This document shows positions 11,761-22,759 of a stretch of 64,000 nucleotides of DNA, in pieces (position 1 is the stretch's first letter; every line of letters starts with the position of its first letter). The position numbers and the translations under genes are program-made. The stretch is from NCBI RefSeq assembly GCF_014066305.1, contig NW_023501062.1, forward strand, positions 424,501 through 488,500, in the 5' to 3' direction. This stretch comes from Letharia columbiana (taxonomy: Eukaryota; Ascomycota; Lecanoromycetes; Lecanorales; Parmeliaceae). The notes under the pieces were generated by a model. It was given only the letters and a program-made list of their open reading frames with translations, was not told the origin of the DNA and made no database searches.

Positions 11761-13335
11761 ATCTATCTGCTCACGAATCTTGTTGAGCTCAAGAATCTGT
11801 GCATTTGATGGGACGATACCCTCACCACTGTTCCGGATCGGATCCTGTCCCCCAATACGCGACAGAGAAAAGCGGTACATAGCCGTCTGTTGGTCTAGAA
11901 CCTCGTAGCTGATGATGCGGTATAGGCCATCGTAGCGGATGCCGCGGGCAGGACGGTATGGGTTACTGGCCGGCAGTGAGGCTGATCTGAGTACACGAAG
12001 CGATTGCTGATTCTCGTGTGCTTTGAGCATCAAGTTCGTTCCTGCCGATGGCGAGTCTTCGGTGCCTTGCGTACCGCAGTATTTGATCGAATCGCCGTTG
12101 TCCACATTGGCGTATCCACCACCACTGACGACAACCGAGTAAGCCCCCTTCCCCTTCTGTTGAGAGTGTCAGTGAGTGCTGCATGAATGTTGCGTGGGTG
12201 TCATACCTGGCCATGTATGCCCGCTTCCCTCTCTCCGTGCGCACCATCGCGCTTAGCACACAGCTGCAAAGGCCACCACTGCCCGTTGACCAGATTTCCA
12301 GTTCCGACGTAATTGCTTGAGATCTTCCCCGCGAAATTCGGGTCAATACTGTGGGATTTGAAGCCTCTCTCTTCTTTCGCTGTCCCAGTCTTTGTCACGA
12401 TGCCTCGAAACAGATGAGGGTCAATCTGTCCACCCATCCATTTTCGAAAGAGGATGTCCGCGTCCGCGCGAATGTCATGAGGAAAATAGACACCTTGAAC
12501 ACGATTTTCAAAGATCAGGTGCAGGCCTCCGTCGTCTAGCAGGCCCGACTTTTTGACGAGGATTGGGGAAAGAGAGGTGTAGAACTCCATCTGCTGAAGT
12601 CGCTGTCGGATTCTCCCAAGACTTTGCGTCATGTCTTTGCCGTCCGCTGCGTCTTTCTTCGCGTTGTTGACAAGCGTATACAGATACTTCAAATTCTGCA
12701 TGTCTCCGCGCGAGTAGGTTTGCTTTGGATCGACGCTATCGTACCATTCCGGACCCTGGTCCGTAGTGCGCGAGTTGATCGTTTGACTGACGACACGGGT
12801 TAGTCACGTTTGATTGATGCTCTCTGAAGGAACTTACACGTTCTTGAGGACACCACCCTGTTTGACTACCTTCTTTGCTGGACCGAAGCTAGCCTTTGAC
12901 CCTTCATCTGAGTCGACATTCTCACGGACAGCAGCTTTCTTGACTACCTTCCTTGCTGGGCCAAAGCTATCCTTGGATTCTTGCTCTAGGCTGGCATGCT
13001 CACGAACACGCTTCTTCGCTGAACGTAAGCCTGCAAAGGGACCAGAGGAGAGTGTGGTTACGGCGACATGAGTGTCCGTCTGAGCATTCGTGTCCTGCGT
13101 AACGAACAGACTTTCCGGTGATTGATCTCGTTCACATTTAATCTTTAAGCGGCTCTCTTCTTCTTCTAAGTAACACAAAGGGCATCAGACCGAAGAAATC
13201 TAACTCAGCAACGAAGCTATGCTTACCCTTATCCTTCTTTATCCAGGCGATACCCTGCTTAACACCTTCAACGGTGGCTTTATAAAGGACTTCGGCTAAG
13301 TCGGGTAGGTCCGGTGCTGGTGGCAGAGGACGCAT
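11758..13335 (-). CDS. SRA-YDG domain protein (putative modified-cytosine reader)
   Basis: Exons 13227-13335, 12838-13165, 12207-12786 and 11758-12156 sum to 1416 nt, giving 471 residues. The C-terminal two-thirds is an SAD/SRA (YDG) domain. It carries GRIRQRLQ, LVNGQWWPLQLC, GIHGQKGKGAYSVVVSGGGY, AHENQQSLRVLR and the YDGLYRIISYEV signature. SRA domains of UHRF1, SUVH and bacterial enzymes flip and bind methylated or hydroxymethylated cytosine; no RING, SET or nuclease domain accompanies it here. The basic N-terminal region contains an imperfect internal repeat (SFGPARKVVKKAAVREN and SFGPAKKVVKQGGVLKN) that may be nuclear localisation signal. It lies between two repeat-rich tracts. The reader role is inferred from the fold alone. 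Confidence 0.88.
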
Positions 13336-13611
13336 GGCTGTGAGAAGTCAGACCGTTTCGTTTTCACTCACCTCAGCACCCTTGTTGAACTGGTCTGTTT
13401 ACCCACGGAATACGTACTTTTGATGGCTCAACGCCCGTGTGTTCCGTCGAAAGTGAGTGAGTATGGTACGTCGACAACCGTTTTCGAGGTTCTTCTCCGG
13501 TCGAAGCTGCCGTTCGACGTGGTCAGTTGTTAAAGACGAGTAATAATTATAAACGAAATGAGAAAGTAAGGGTACTAAAGGACGCTCGAGTTTAGGCGGG
13601 TATATCCGAAA

Positions 13612-13635
13612 CGCGTTACCCCTTTAGGTAACGCG
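13612..13635. repeat. Perfect 9-bp-arm hairpin
   Basis: Arms CGCGTTACC and GGTAACGCG flank a six-base loop. The palindrome is exact. Confidence 0.85.
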
Positions 13636-13773
13636 CCTAATTTGTTCACCACGTTTAAGCTCACATATCTAGAGGAGGAGAAGTACTGGGGGGAAGCTAC
13701 CTTGAAAGGGTGCCAGTTCTGGTTGGGTTCACACACAGAGATGTGGCGCATAAAGGGGCTGCTCCCCACGCGG

Positions 13774-13793
13774 CGGCACGTTACAGCGTGCCG
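13774..13793. repeat. Perfect 7-bp-arm hairpin
   Basis: CGGCACG and CGTGCCG flank the loop TTACAG. It lies about 140 bp from the first hairpin and has no accompanying gene. Confidence 0.8.
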
Positions 13794-13899
13794 TAACCCT
13801 AAATTCCTCTCCATTGTTCTCCGATAGCGCCCTACACTTGTTGAAAAATAATGGCAGCATCCCCTTCCAATATGCCATTACTGATTCTGTTTAATCTCT

Positions 13900-14420
13900 C
13901 AAGGCTGAAATATATCGTATTTCAATGGCTATTTCCCCGCGGTATCTGAAGAGATAGCGGGAGCATGCCCATGAATATATCGTGTTTCAATGTCTATTCC
14001 CCTACCATTCGGAGAAACGGCGGGAGCATGCCCTTGAATATCTGACATCCTCATACCTATTTCCCCCTAGTATTCGGAGAAACGGCGGGAGCATGCCCTT
14101 GAATATCTGATATTCTCATATCTATTTCCCCGTAGTATTCGGAGAAACAGCGGCAGCATGCCCTTAAATATCTGACATCCTCATACCTATTTCCTCTAGT
14201 ATTTGAAGAAACAGCGGCAGTATGCTCTTAAGTATATTATATCCTTATGGTAATTCCCCTAGTATTCGGAGAAACGACGGGAGCATACCCTTAAATATCT
14301 AACATCCTCATATCTATTCCCCCTAGTATTCGGAGAAACAGCGGCAGCATGCCCTCGCATATATCATATCCTCATACCTTTCCCCCCTAGTATCTAGAGA
14401 AATACCGGGAACAAACCCAT
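13900..14420. repeat. 64-bp tandem minisatellite, about eight copies
   Basis: A (G/C)AGCATGCCC-type anchor recurs at 13961, 14024, 14089, 14154, 14218, 14281, 14345 and, degenerate, 14409: periods of 63-65 bp. Within each unit the order is TATTCGGAGAAAC, CGGGAGCATGCCCTT, AATATCTGACATCCTCATA, then CTATTTCCCC. A partial older copy sits near 13855. Units differ by substitutions and single-base indels, so the array is not recent. Confidence 0.92.
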
Positions 14421-14615
14421 GCAAATTGGCAATACAAAGGCATTAATCCACATAAGTATATCAATATAGCCAGATAGAAGAGCTACATCCCACCTCACAA
14501 AAAACCCCTCCCCCACCGTACCCTCCCACGACAACCCCAATACGATTTCTTCAATCAGAGAAAAAACCGTGAATCCACAAACCAATCCCGCTCTCCCTTC
14601 CGCTCGCGGGCGCGT

Positions 14616-15656
14616 TTGAGAGATAGGAGATTTATATCCGGCGCCATTGCTACGGACGGTATCGATTGCTGGATCGACGGGTCGGAGACGCAGCGCGGGG
14701 TTGTTAGACGGGGTTGTGTGGCGGCTCTTTGTCTACGGGTTGTGAAGGTGGTGGTGTTTGGGTGGGGTGCTGCTGCTGCTGTGGGATGTTTGTTGGGGTT
14801 TGGTTTGGAAGAGACATGTTTACTGCATGTCCTGCTTCAGTTTTATGACTCACGGTCTACATCTGCGCCTTGTTTGGTTTTTCAGGGGTATATACGCGCA
14901 GGAGTATGTGCAGCTATCGCTAATGTCGTGCTGCGAGCAGCGATGGCTTTTCGTTGCCGCCTCGCTTACCAGGCCTCTTGCTGGTCCTTAAGGGACTGTA
15001 CGCCTGCTCGCCCACAACGGATCCCCCTTTGTACACCATCGTAGCCCTTTCATGTAGTGGTTTCTGGACCTCGCGAGGCCGCCTTTCTGAAAGTGGAATC
15101 GCTCTTGACGCAGCGGCCGCGTTGAAATGGGTCTCGCAAAGATACCAATCAGACTCAAAATTGGTATTGTAGGGCCAAAGTCTCGGCGCTAAGGTTGCTG
15201 CTAATGCGGTAGCTGCACAATTACAGAACAGACCAAAGCCGCAAGTCCGAATCTGCAGTGACTTTGAAAGAAGAGACGGAGGGCTTGAAGGTCATTGGTC
15301 TGGTGCTGGAGACCCCTTTCACATCCATCCGCTGTGTGCTTACTGCTATTTGCCCGCAGACATGGCTGCGATACCGCTATTTTCATCCTTTCTTGTGGAA
15401 CCATTGGAACAGCAGACAAGCTTTGCTTCGCATAGCGAAGTCCAACGCGAAGCCCACAGTGCTCATTTTGCCAGCCGGCCATGACGAGTTAGTACCAGAG
15501 ACGCACGGTGCCGAGCTGGAAGAGGTGTACAAGGATGGCGAAATGGACGTGCAGCGCGTGGCAGTAGAGGGGGCCTTGCATCACGAGATTATGAACAAGA
15601 CGAAGGGCCGGCAGGCTGTGGTAGGCTTTCTGAAAAGCATAGCTGAGAGATGTTGA
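14616..15656 (+). pseudogene. Decayed alpha/beta-hydrolase (Bem46/ABHD-like) gene
   Basis: From about 15030 the plus strand encodes alpha/beta-hydrolase core: a SRGRLSESGIALDAAAALKWV segment, then the nucleophile elbow GQSLGAKVAANAVA, later GLVLETPFTSIRCVL, LILPAGHDELVPE (acid residue) and LHHEIMNK (catalytic His). The elbow is preceded by an in-frame TAG at 15170-15172 where the family has Trp (LVL-stop-GQSLG). Between the elbow and GLVLETPF the frame shifts by one base (around 15245-15255). No continuous frame exists upstream, where a membrane-anchor-like hydrophobic stretch is scattered over several frames (14700-14950). TGG to TAG fits a CpA to TpA change on the other strand, as in repeat-induced point mutation, but one change proves nothing. 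Confidence 0.72.
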
Positions 15657-15699
15657 TCCCAAGGCTCACCTGCTCACGAGAGCATCGGCCATGCATCAA

Positions 15700-17504
15700 T
15701 CACGGCCTTTTGCTAACCCTGCCCAACGCAACAACATTCCTGAGCGTCCCAAACGAAAGTACGTCAGCAATCCTGTTAGTTCCAGAGAAGAGCATACACA
15801 GCCTGTCGATACCGCAACCCCAGCCTCCGGTAGGAGGCAGCCCCCACTCAAGCGCCTGCAGGTAGTCCTCGTCGATTCCAGCCTTGGGGTCTTCCTCATG
15901 GTATTGCAATTGGTTCTCAAGCTTGCGCCGCTGCTCGATGGGCGAATTCTCTTCCTCATAGCAGTTGACCAGCTCGGTGTTCCTAACAAAGAGCTCTGCT
16001 CGAGCTGAAACGCGCTGTTGGTTATCTGGGTGCATGAAGGACTTTGAAAGTGGAGAGAGGCATTCCGGGTGGTTGATGATCCATGTTGGGCCGAAGCACT
16101 GCGGCTCGAGATATTTTGCGGACAGTCTGTCCAGAAGGCGTGGTAAGGTTGGGAGAGACGGAAGAGGAATGTCGCACTCGTTGAACAGCAGGAGTAGTTG
16201 AGCCTGGGCGTCCGGCCATGTTAGTTCTGGCAGTTGCTTGCCGGTTGCTGCCTCGATGGCTGGAATAAAGTCCAGGCGTGGCAATGGTGGACTGAAATCA
16301 ATTTTAGGCGGGATCAGCGCTCGGCAGTCGGAGTGAACGACAGAAGTGACGACTCTGGATAGCCCAAGAAACATACGCTCAGTCGTGTTGATTAGTTCTT
16401 CTATATCTGCGTAGCTCCTGTAGAATTCGCAGGTGGTGAATTCGGGGTTGTGGCTGAGATCGATACCTGGGGAATTATCAGTATTATCCAGATTCATCGA
16501 GCAAGAGTGTTTACCTTCATTGCGAAACGATGGACCAATTTCAAATACCCTCTCAAACCCTCCCACGATCAGTCTTTTCAGCCACAACTCAGGTGCTATA
16601 CGAAGTGCAATTTGACGATCCTGAAACTCAGTCGCAGACGTGTGAAACGGTCTCGCAACAGCACCTCCGGCTGCGTCAGCCAATATCGGAGTCTGTACTT
16701 CGGTGTGCCCTTCATCTAACAGCCATTGACGAAGAAACTTCGTAATCTCTGATCGAAGCTGAACGATATCTGCTAATTGCGGGTTCAGAAGCAAGTCCAC
16801 ATGCCGGTTACGGATCTTTGTTTCCTTGTCCAACAAGAATGCAGGAAGAGATTGTGTGCAAGGCGAGAGGAGCTGGGGTATGTCTGTCGCTAGTACAGAC
16901 AAGTCATTTCTTGGAGTCCTATGCGGGATCCCCTTGACACCTTATAGATATTAGACATTGCTTAGTCAAAACGTCGGTGCCAGCTCACTATAGATGTCCC
17001 CTCGGTGAAGCTGGTTCAGGAAATCCTTGAAGTCTGCGGCTTTGATAATAGAGTGGGCTATATGGGTGAAGTCAAGCACGCATTGTAATCGATGGCTGTT
17101 CAATTGGAGAGACCGATTGTTTTGGAACAAGTCAAGGAATGCCAGCTTTGAGCCTGCAACCCGAAACGACCATATTCTTCCTTGAGAGCATGAGCCAAAT
17201 CCACTTAAAAACTGGATGCAGTCATACCACGCACGACCACTTCATCGTCAGGCTTGAATTCTCCTGGACGCAGATCCTTGTACCGCTCTTTGAACGTATG
17301 GTAGTCTAGGACGGTGTCCTGCTTTTTTATGCGCGGATACTGTTCTTCGTGCTGCCATTTAGCCCTGTCACCACCGCTCGACGTTCGTACTCGTGGAACC
17401 AGTTGAGCCTGTTCGGTGCTGTAGAAGCGGAGGTGGGCTGCTCGGGCTGTTGGACGAGCGTAAGGGCGGAGAGCAGGACCAAGGCATCTCAGCGAAGTTC
17501 TCAT
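15700..17504 (-). CDS. MSK1: Mitochondrial lysyl-tRNA synthetase (class II)
   Basis: Charges mitochondrial tRNA-Lys. Exons 17228-17504, 16989-17180 and 15700-16940 total 1710 nt, giving 569 residues. The N-terminus is an arginine-rich presequence (RCLGPALRPYARPTARAAHLRFYS). A short OB-fold follows, with the RGRIWSFRVAGSKLAFLDL core, then the class II catalytic domain: motif 1 around LRSEITKFLRQWLLDEGHTEV, motif 2 FEIGPSFRNEG, and motif 3 GWGCGIDRLCMLFSG close to the C-terminus. An in-frame upstream Met at 17540 would add 12 residues. I chose 17504 because the targeting peptide then starts MRTSLRCLG. It is tail-to-tail with the decayed hydrolase, 43 bp apart. Confidence 0.94.
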
Positions 17505-19392
17505 GCTACTGCATATCAGCCAGTGAAAACGCCATCTCATGAATCTGCAAGACCGATGCTTCCATTCGTATCAGACAACTAGGACTTTTTGACCATCCAC
17601 TCGAAGAATGAGTGTCATTCGCAACGGTTCTTGTTATATATTCTTCTTCCTTTGACGGACCTTGAAATGAACGAGACTGTTAGAAAGCAAACTTACCCTG
17701 GTTCAAGCTCCGATCCTGGTTTATCGACTATGATGTGCAATGTGGAAGTGGGAATAAGACATTGTCTACAGTAGACTTTTCATGCCAAGACACCTGAGAT
17801 GTATCTTACTCGTACCCCCAATGAGGTCTAGGATGACCGCCGCCCTATCATCACACGAGCTTTATGATCGTCGCTCTGGACCCTGGAGCCTCAATGATCC
17901 TATGATCAGATCCACGCATGAGCGCTTGGCTCTTCGGTTTAACACAACACAGTAAACAATAATAGTGCCATCATACTATGCAAGAAAGAAGATGGCCAAG
18001 GGCCAAGAATCGACTGGCTTTCGGCAATCAGTCTGACTTGTACAACATAAGGTAGCTTCAACCGTCCAACGACCATGGTCTACCTATGGCACATCTCTAT
18101 TTGATCCAGGCAAATACGGTAGGTACCTGAGTCCTGACACCTCGATCCATTGACTTTCACAAGTAGCCTTACCCTTATCCTTACCACGTCAGAGGCATCT
18201 GTACATACTCGTTGTTCCTGAACTATCTCCGCTTGCTGTCTCTTTGTAAGTCACTGGCTCTGACCCCCTCGTTTACCGCTTTGGAATCTGGCCTGATCCG
18301 ACGTGAACAAGATCGATCATTCTGTGAACCCGTGTCATTTTAGCTTGGCTGCTACCATGTTGCCTTTTTCCTTGCTTCTGTTGGCTTATGTGTTCATCTT
18401 TCTACCGAGGTCTCCATGATGTTCTGTCCGCGAAGTGAGTTCGCACGGAGGCTTCGACGTTCCATCTGCTTCCCCGCAATCCACGCCTCGATCAAGGCCA
18501 CTAGCTGGACACTGACATTACTCTATGCGGATATCAATTTCTTCATCATTGCCTAGATTGTCACGCTTTCCTCTATTACCTTCTCTGAAGATGGCACTAG
18601 AATGATAGAATCGGGCAACTCATCCTGACAACTCAAACGCCTCAAAAGAGCCCCTACACGCCAGGGCCGCCCACTGTCTCTCCGAATTGGAACTAACCAC
18701 CTTGTGTACTTTAGGGTGTCTCGGATACGTGCAACGCTTCCATGGAGAGAGCAAGAACAGCACTACCACTCGGCCATCTATGCAAACATCCATGAAATCC
18801 AACATGTAATGCCGAGAAGAACTCGCGCCTTTGACCTACTTTGGCAAGGTTTGCACACATTAGCGATATCAAAGAACCCTTCGAGTGTCTCTAGTTCTAT
18901 TACCTAATCACCAGCTGTCAAAAAAGCCTTTCTCTACCTCTCGTCCACTGGAAACGGAAAAGGCTAGAAGGCGTCATTTTAGTCGAGGTTTGCCTGAACG
19001 CCGTTTGGTTCTGGTCAGTCGAGGACTTCCCATAGCATCGGATCTACTGGTCGCCGTCACCGTTCAGCCTGCCCCCCAGACAACAACATCCACAATTATA
19101 CGTTTGTAGATATCATCAAGGCTGAAAGGAGTAGTGGTAGTATTCAAAGTGTACGAACGGTTTACTTTTTCCACTGCGTACAAGCCCTAACCCTATGATC
19201 TACACTAGTCAAATGCTAGTCTTCTGGGCGGCCAAGACTCGATACTGGTAGGGCTGGATGAAGTTTCTTCGCCAGTAACGCGAGCTTGAAAGCTCAGCAC
19301 TTCTCCTCGAACAACAACCCTTTTGTCGAGACAAACCCTTCCCCCCACGGTTATCCACGAAGCCGGCTCACACGTCCCCCCTCCTCTCAAAA
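17505..19392. other. Long intergenic region, no gene seen
   Basis: A 1.9-kb divergent spacer between MSK1 and TIM10. Only chance frames under 80 residues were found. No tRNA-like A and B boxes at proper spacing were noticed. Confidence 0.5.
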
Positions 19393-19794
19393 ATGTCCTT
19401 CCTCTTCGGCGGCCGACCCCAGCTCTCCTCCGCCGAGAAGATCGCCGCCGCGGAAACCGAGGTCGAAATGGTGTCGGACATGTTCAACAGGTACCTTCCT
19501 TACCTTACCTTCCCCCTTGAAACACCCCCCCCAACCCCAACAACAACGACGGGTTTCCGAGAGCTAACCACCCACGCCTGCCTTGTGCAAAACAGACTCT
19601 CCCAGTCCTGCACGGCCAAGTGCATCCCGCCCGAGTACCGCGAGCCGGACCTCAACAAGGGCGAGAGCGTGTGCCTGGACCGCTGCGTGAGCAAGTTCTT
19701 CGAGGTCAACCTCAAGGTCAGCGAGAAGATGCAGGGCGAGGCCGCGCAGAAGGGGGGCGCGGGTGGGGGTGGGATGGGGGGGTTTGGGATGTGA
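19393..19794 (+). CDS. TIM10: Mitochondrial intermembrane space chaperone Tim10
   Basis: Small TIM chaperone that, with Tim9, guides hydrophobic carriers across the mitochondrial intermembrane space. Exons 19393-19490 and 19596-19794 join to 297 nt, giving 98 residues. The twin CX3C motifs are intact: Cys38-Cys42 (CTAKC) and Cys59-Cys63 (CLDRC), with the usual 16-residue spacing. The N-terminal helix region ([20 protein letters not shown]) and the C-terminal helix ([14 protein letters not shown]) match Tim10 rather than Tim9. The tail is Gly/Met-rich. The single intron is 105 nt. Codon use is strongly G+C-ending. Confidence 0.96.
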   Translation: MSFLFGGRPQLSSAEKIAAAETEVEMVSDMFNRYLPYLTFPLETPPPTPTTTTGFRELTTHACLVQNRLSQSCTAKCIPPEYREPDLNKGESVCLDRCVSKFFEVNLKVSEKMQGEAAQKGGAGGGGMGGFGM

Positions 19795-20095
19795 GAGGGT
19801 GGGGATGCGGGGAGGGTGGGGAATATGGTCGTTGAGAGAGAGGGTCTGGAGGTGCTGAGGGTGTGGGAGGGAGGGAGTCGTTGAGCGTTGATGGGATGGT
19901 GCTCTTGCTCATGGTGGTGACAGCATAAGGTTATCTTGTTCGGGAACGATGGTAGGGGTTGGAAACTGCATTGTCACGGCAGGATCTTCACTACACGATA
20001 TGTACATATATATTGTATTACTAGACCTGCTGGATCAACGCTAGGTATGCAGTACGCCGAGGGTATCATGCAATGCGAGATCAAACCGAAGAGGG
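19795..20095. other. Short convergent spacer
   Basis: G-rich sequence (19795-19890) following TIM10, then the downstream flank of the STB6-like gene. No gene seen. Confidence 0.5.
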
Positions 20096-22759
20096 TTACA
20101 CGTTCACCATCCCCAGAAACCACCCTACCCAGGAAACCTTCGCCTCGCCCGGTCCATCAAGCTCTTCTGCTCTCGCTTCAATCTGGAGGACCTGGCGCTC
20201 AAAGTCTGCCACCCCATTCTCGACATCTTCAACTTTCGATTCCAAAGCGCTCAATTCATACTCCAGCTTGGCGCCCAAATTTTCAAGGTCTTTGACGGTG
20301 TCGGTCAGGTTCGATCGTTCTTCCGACAAAAGATCGTCCGAAGCATCATGAAGAGCGTTGTATTCATCGAATTTCTGATGGTAGATCAGGTCAAGCCTAG
20401 CTTGATCACTGCCAGCTTGTTGCTCGTAGACTTGGATATGGTCGACCTTCTGCTCGACCCAAGATGCTATCTGTGTTTCACAGTCTTCAAGCTGTTGTCC
20501 CAGGACACGACCTTGAGCCGCCAAGCTTTTTTGAAAGGAGAGGGCAGTGTGTGCATCATTCCTCGCAACAATGCTGTCATGTTCAGCGGTACTGTCAACG
20601 CCCGCGGCCAAGACATCCACCATTGCTGTAAATGAGAGTTGGCGGGGCCAGCGACGATCCCAGTACTTTGGAGAATTCGCTGAAAGCTTGGGAAGGCTCT
20701 TTATAGTGCGCAATGGAGATGAAGATGCAGGGTAGAATTGCCCTTCGAATTCTCGCATCTTCTTGATAGCTGCTGAGTCCTCGAACGTAAGTGAGCCGTT
20801 TCTCGAATCGACAATCGGCTCACGCCCTTCAGTCCTACGTCGTACGCCGGAGGCATTTTCCATTGCGCTCACGTAGTCCGATCTATCAGTAGGACCCTGA
20901 TCATGAAACGGCGACTCGAGACTCGAAGCAGATTTGTCGAACTCGGCGGAATAGACAACCTTTTTGAAGCCATCCTTCGAATCCCTTTCTTCACGGCGTG
21001 GCTTATCTTCTGTAAAGCCGCTCCCGCTTCTAGACGATTTCTGAGAGCCTACTAGGCTCTGTTCGCCACTGTCAGGCTGAGCGATTGGATTTGACGAAGC
21101 CTGTGTCTTCAGTCCCGGTTCCCCAAGTTCCTCCACACTGGTCCTTGGCTTCTCCTTGAGACTATCTCCGTCAGAAGGGAATTCAACATCTTTGGAATTC
21201 TTGTGATGATGTCCACGCAGGCCCCTCATGCCAACTACATCTCTGATTCGTCCCAAGCCACTGCGAGCGTCAGTCGCTTTGCCACTGACGTTTTTGAAAA
21301 CGGCTTTCCGCAAGCCCTGGTCTTTTTCTGGATGGTCGATGCTCGTGTGTGATCCAATCGAAGGACTCAGGTAGATACGATCAGAGAGGACGTGCCGAAG
21401 AGATGTATCTTCGTCAACAGAATCGCGCTTCTTGCCTCCATCCTGCTCGTTATCGTTCAGGATCATGCCCTCATCGCCTCCTAGACTACTAAAGACATCA
21501 CCTTCATTGTTCTTCCGCGGTTTGCCATACCACAGCCACTTAAATCTCTCTCCTGAGCCCATCTGGACGAAGGTTTCGATGTCCAAAGTCTCTATCTCAG
21601 CAATGCTGGCTTTCTCGCGTCCATGCACCAATTCCCCACCCTTACCACTGAGCTCTGCCGCAGTAGACTTGACTGCTCGTGGTACCGTCCAACCCTTCCC
21701 ACTAGCAGCTTTCGCAGTCACCCTGTGCAGCCTATCCAGCGTCTGTCGATCGAATCTTCTGGTGCGTTCCATTTTCTGAGACCTCTGGAAGTGAGCAATG
21801 CCTCTCTTCGTGTTGACAATGTCAAAAACGTCTTTTGCTACAGGTGCTCCAGCAGCATTGAGCCTGTTTCGGGCCCCCATGAGTATTCCAAGAAGAGCCG
21901 CAACAGTAGTAGGCCCCAATATGCCATCGCTGGGGTCAATGTTAAAATACTCGGTTCCTAGCTCCGTCCACCAATCATTGATGGCTTGCTCCGTAACATC
22001 ACAAAGTAACCCATCAGCATACTCGGGGGCCAGTTTCCCGAACAGCAATAGCGCCACCTGACACAGCTTGACAAGCTCAATCACAGCATTGTATAGCGGA
22101 ATGCGATCACTTGTATGGTAGAGTTGCATGAATTTGGCCTGCGTCGCCCCAATTGGCGGAGATAGGCTGAGGCCTGCTCGCCCCGAGCATCCCATCCGTT
22201 TCATATTTTCATTGACTATGAAATCTTCCCTATGCTTTTTGATGTCTCCAGCTGGCACCGCGATGACCGTCAACGCAGATGGGAAGCTGCTCAGATTTGT
22301 GACCATAAGCGTTCCCAAAGGTGTCTCCTTTTTTCTTGCATGGTATTTTGTAATCGCTTTGAGGTATACACGAAGACGGGGTGACCAAGCTTGCTCGTTC
22401 GTTGGGACACTCAAGACTCCTACGACAACCGAGTTTTGCTCGAGGCCTGTGTAGGTGGTGATGACAAATGTCGGATGAACCCTTGAGCATGCCCATTGCT
22501 CGACTACGTAGAGCTCATAGCCTGTAAGTCGACGTCTCCGTTCTAGCACCATCGTGGACGGATCTTCTTCAAGGTATCTGAAGGCCGCCGGGTCCGTGAA
22601 CACAAGACGTTGATGCGCTGCTTGAGGGGTGGAGTCGCCGTTTGTAGGGTCCTTGGGAGACCCATTTGTTTCTTCCGCTCCAACACTTTCAGTCGCAAAA
22701 TCTCTTTCCTCTGTATCGTTATCCATTATCCCAATCACTCTCTCCAAGCTCTTGTGCAA
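20096..22759 (-). CDS. STB6-like protein (SIN3-binding family N-terminal domain)
   Basis: One uninterrupted exon of 887 residues; starting at the Met at 22726 would give 876. Residues about 50-380 match the fungal STB6-like N-terminal domain: FRYLEEDPSTMVLERRRRLTGYE, EQWACSRVHPTFVITTYTG, VVGVLSVPTNEQAWSPRL, LCDVTEQAINDWWTE, and GWTVPRAVKSTAAELSGKGGE. A long low-complexity, Ser/Asp/Lys-rich linker follows (about 440-700). The last 150 residues are heptad-like coiled coil, then a hydrophobic end (VSWVGWFLGMVNV). Yeast Stb2 and Stb6 were found as Sin3 interactors; what the filamentous-fungal protein does is not known to me. Lack of introns over 2.6 kb is unusual among neighbours but not suspicious. 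Confidence 0.88.
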   Translation of the reverse strand: MHKSLERVIGIMDNDTEERDFATESVGAEETNGSPKDPTNGDSTPQAAHQRLVFTDPAAFRYLEEDPSTMVLERRRRLTGYELYVVEQWACSRVHPTFVITTYTGLEQNSVVVGVLSVPTNEQAWSPRLRVYLKAITKYHARKKETPLGTLMVTNLSSFPSALTVIAVPAGDIKKHREDFIVNENMKRMGCSGRAGLSLSPPIGATQAKFMQLYHTSDRIPLYNAVIELVKLCQVALLLFGKLAPEYADGLLCDVTEQAINDWWTELGTEYFNIDPSDGILGPTTVAALLGILMGARNRLNAAGAPVAKDVFDIVNTKRGIAHFQRSQKMERTRRFDRQTLDRLHRVTAKAASGKGWTVPRAVKSTAAELSGKGGELVHGREKASIAEIETLDIETFVQMGSGERFKWLWYGKPRKNNEGDVFSSLGGDEGMILNDNEQDGGKKRDSVDEDTSLRHVLSDRIYLSPSIGSHTSIDHPEKDQGLRKAVFKNVSGKATDARSGLGRIRDVVGMRGLRGHHHKNSKDVEFPSDGDSLKEKPRTSVEELGEPGLKTQASSNPIAQPDSGEQSLVGSQKSSRSGSGFTEDKPRREERDSKDGFKKVVYSAEFDKSASSLESPFHDQGPTDRSDYVSAMENASGVRRRTEGREPIVDSRNGSLTFEDSAAIKKMREFEGQFYPASSSPLRTIKSLPKLSANSPKYWDRRWPRQLSFTAMVDVLAAGVDSTAEHDSIVARNDAHTALSFQKSLAAQGRVLGQQLEDCETQIASWVEQKVDHIQVYEQQAGSDQARLDLIYHQKFDEYNALHDASDDLLSEERSNLTDTVKDLENLGAKLEYELSALESKVEDVENGVADFERQVLQIEARAEELDGPGEAKVSWVGWFLGMVNV

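Larger units (their letters stand above)
13336..14615. other. Repeat-rich intergenic region
   Basis: No supported gene. Contains two perfect short hairpins within 13612-13793 and the 64-bp minisatellite. The 13575-13830 stretch has overlapping open frames on both strands, which together with its hairpins suggests a transposon relic; no transposase motif is visible. Confidence 0.5.

Noticed and set aside
13900..14420. CRISPR-like array
   Set aside because: Repeats are contiguous diverged 64-bp units without unique spacers, and the genome is eukaryotic.
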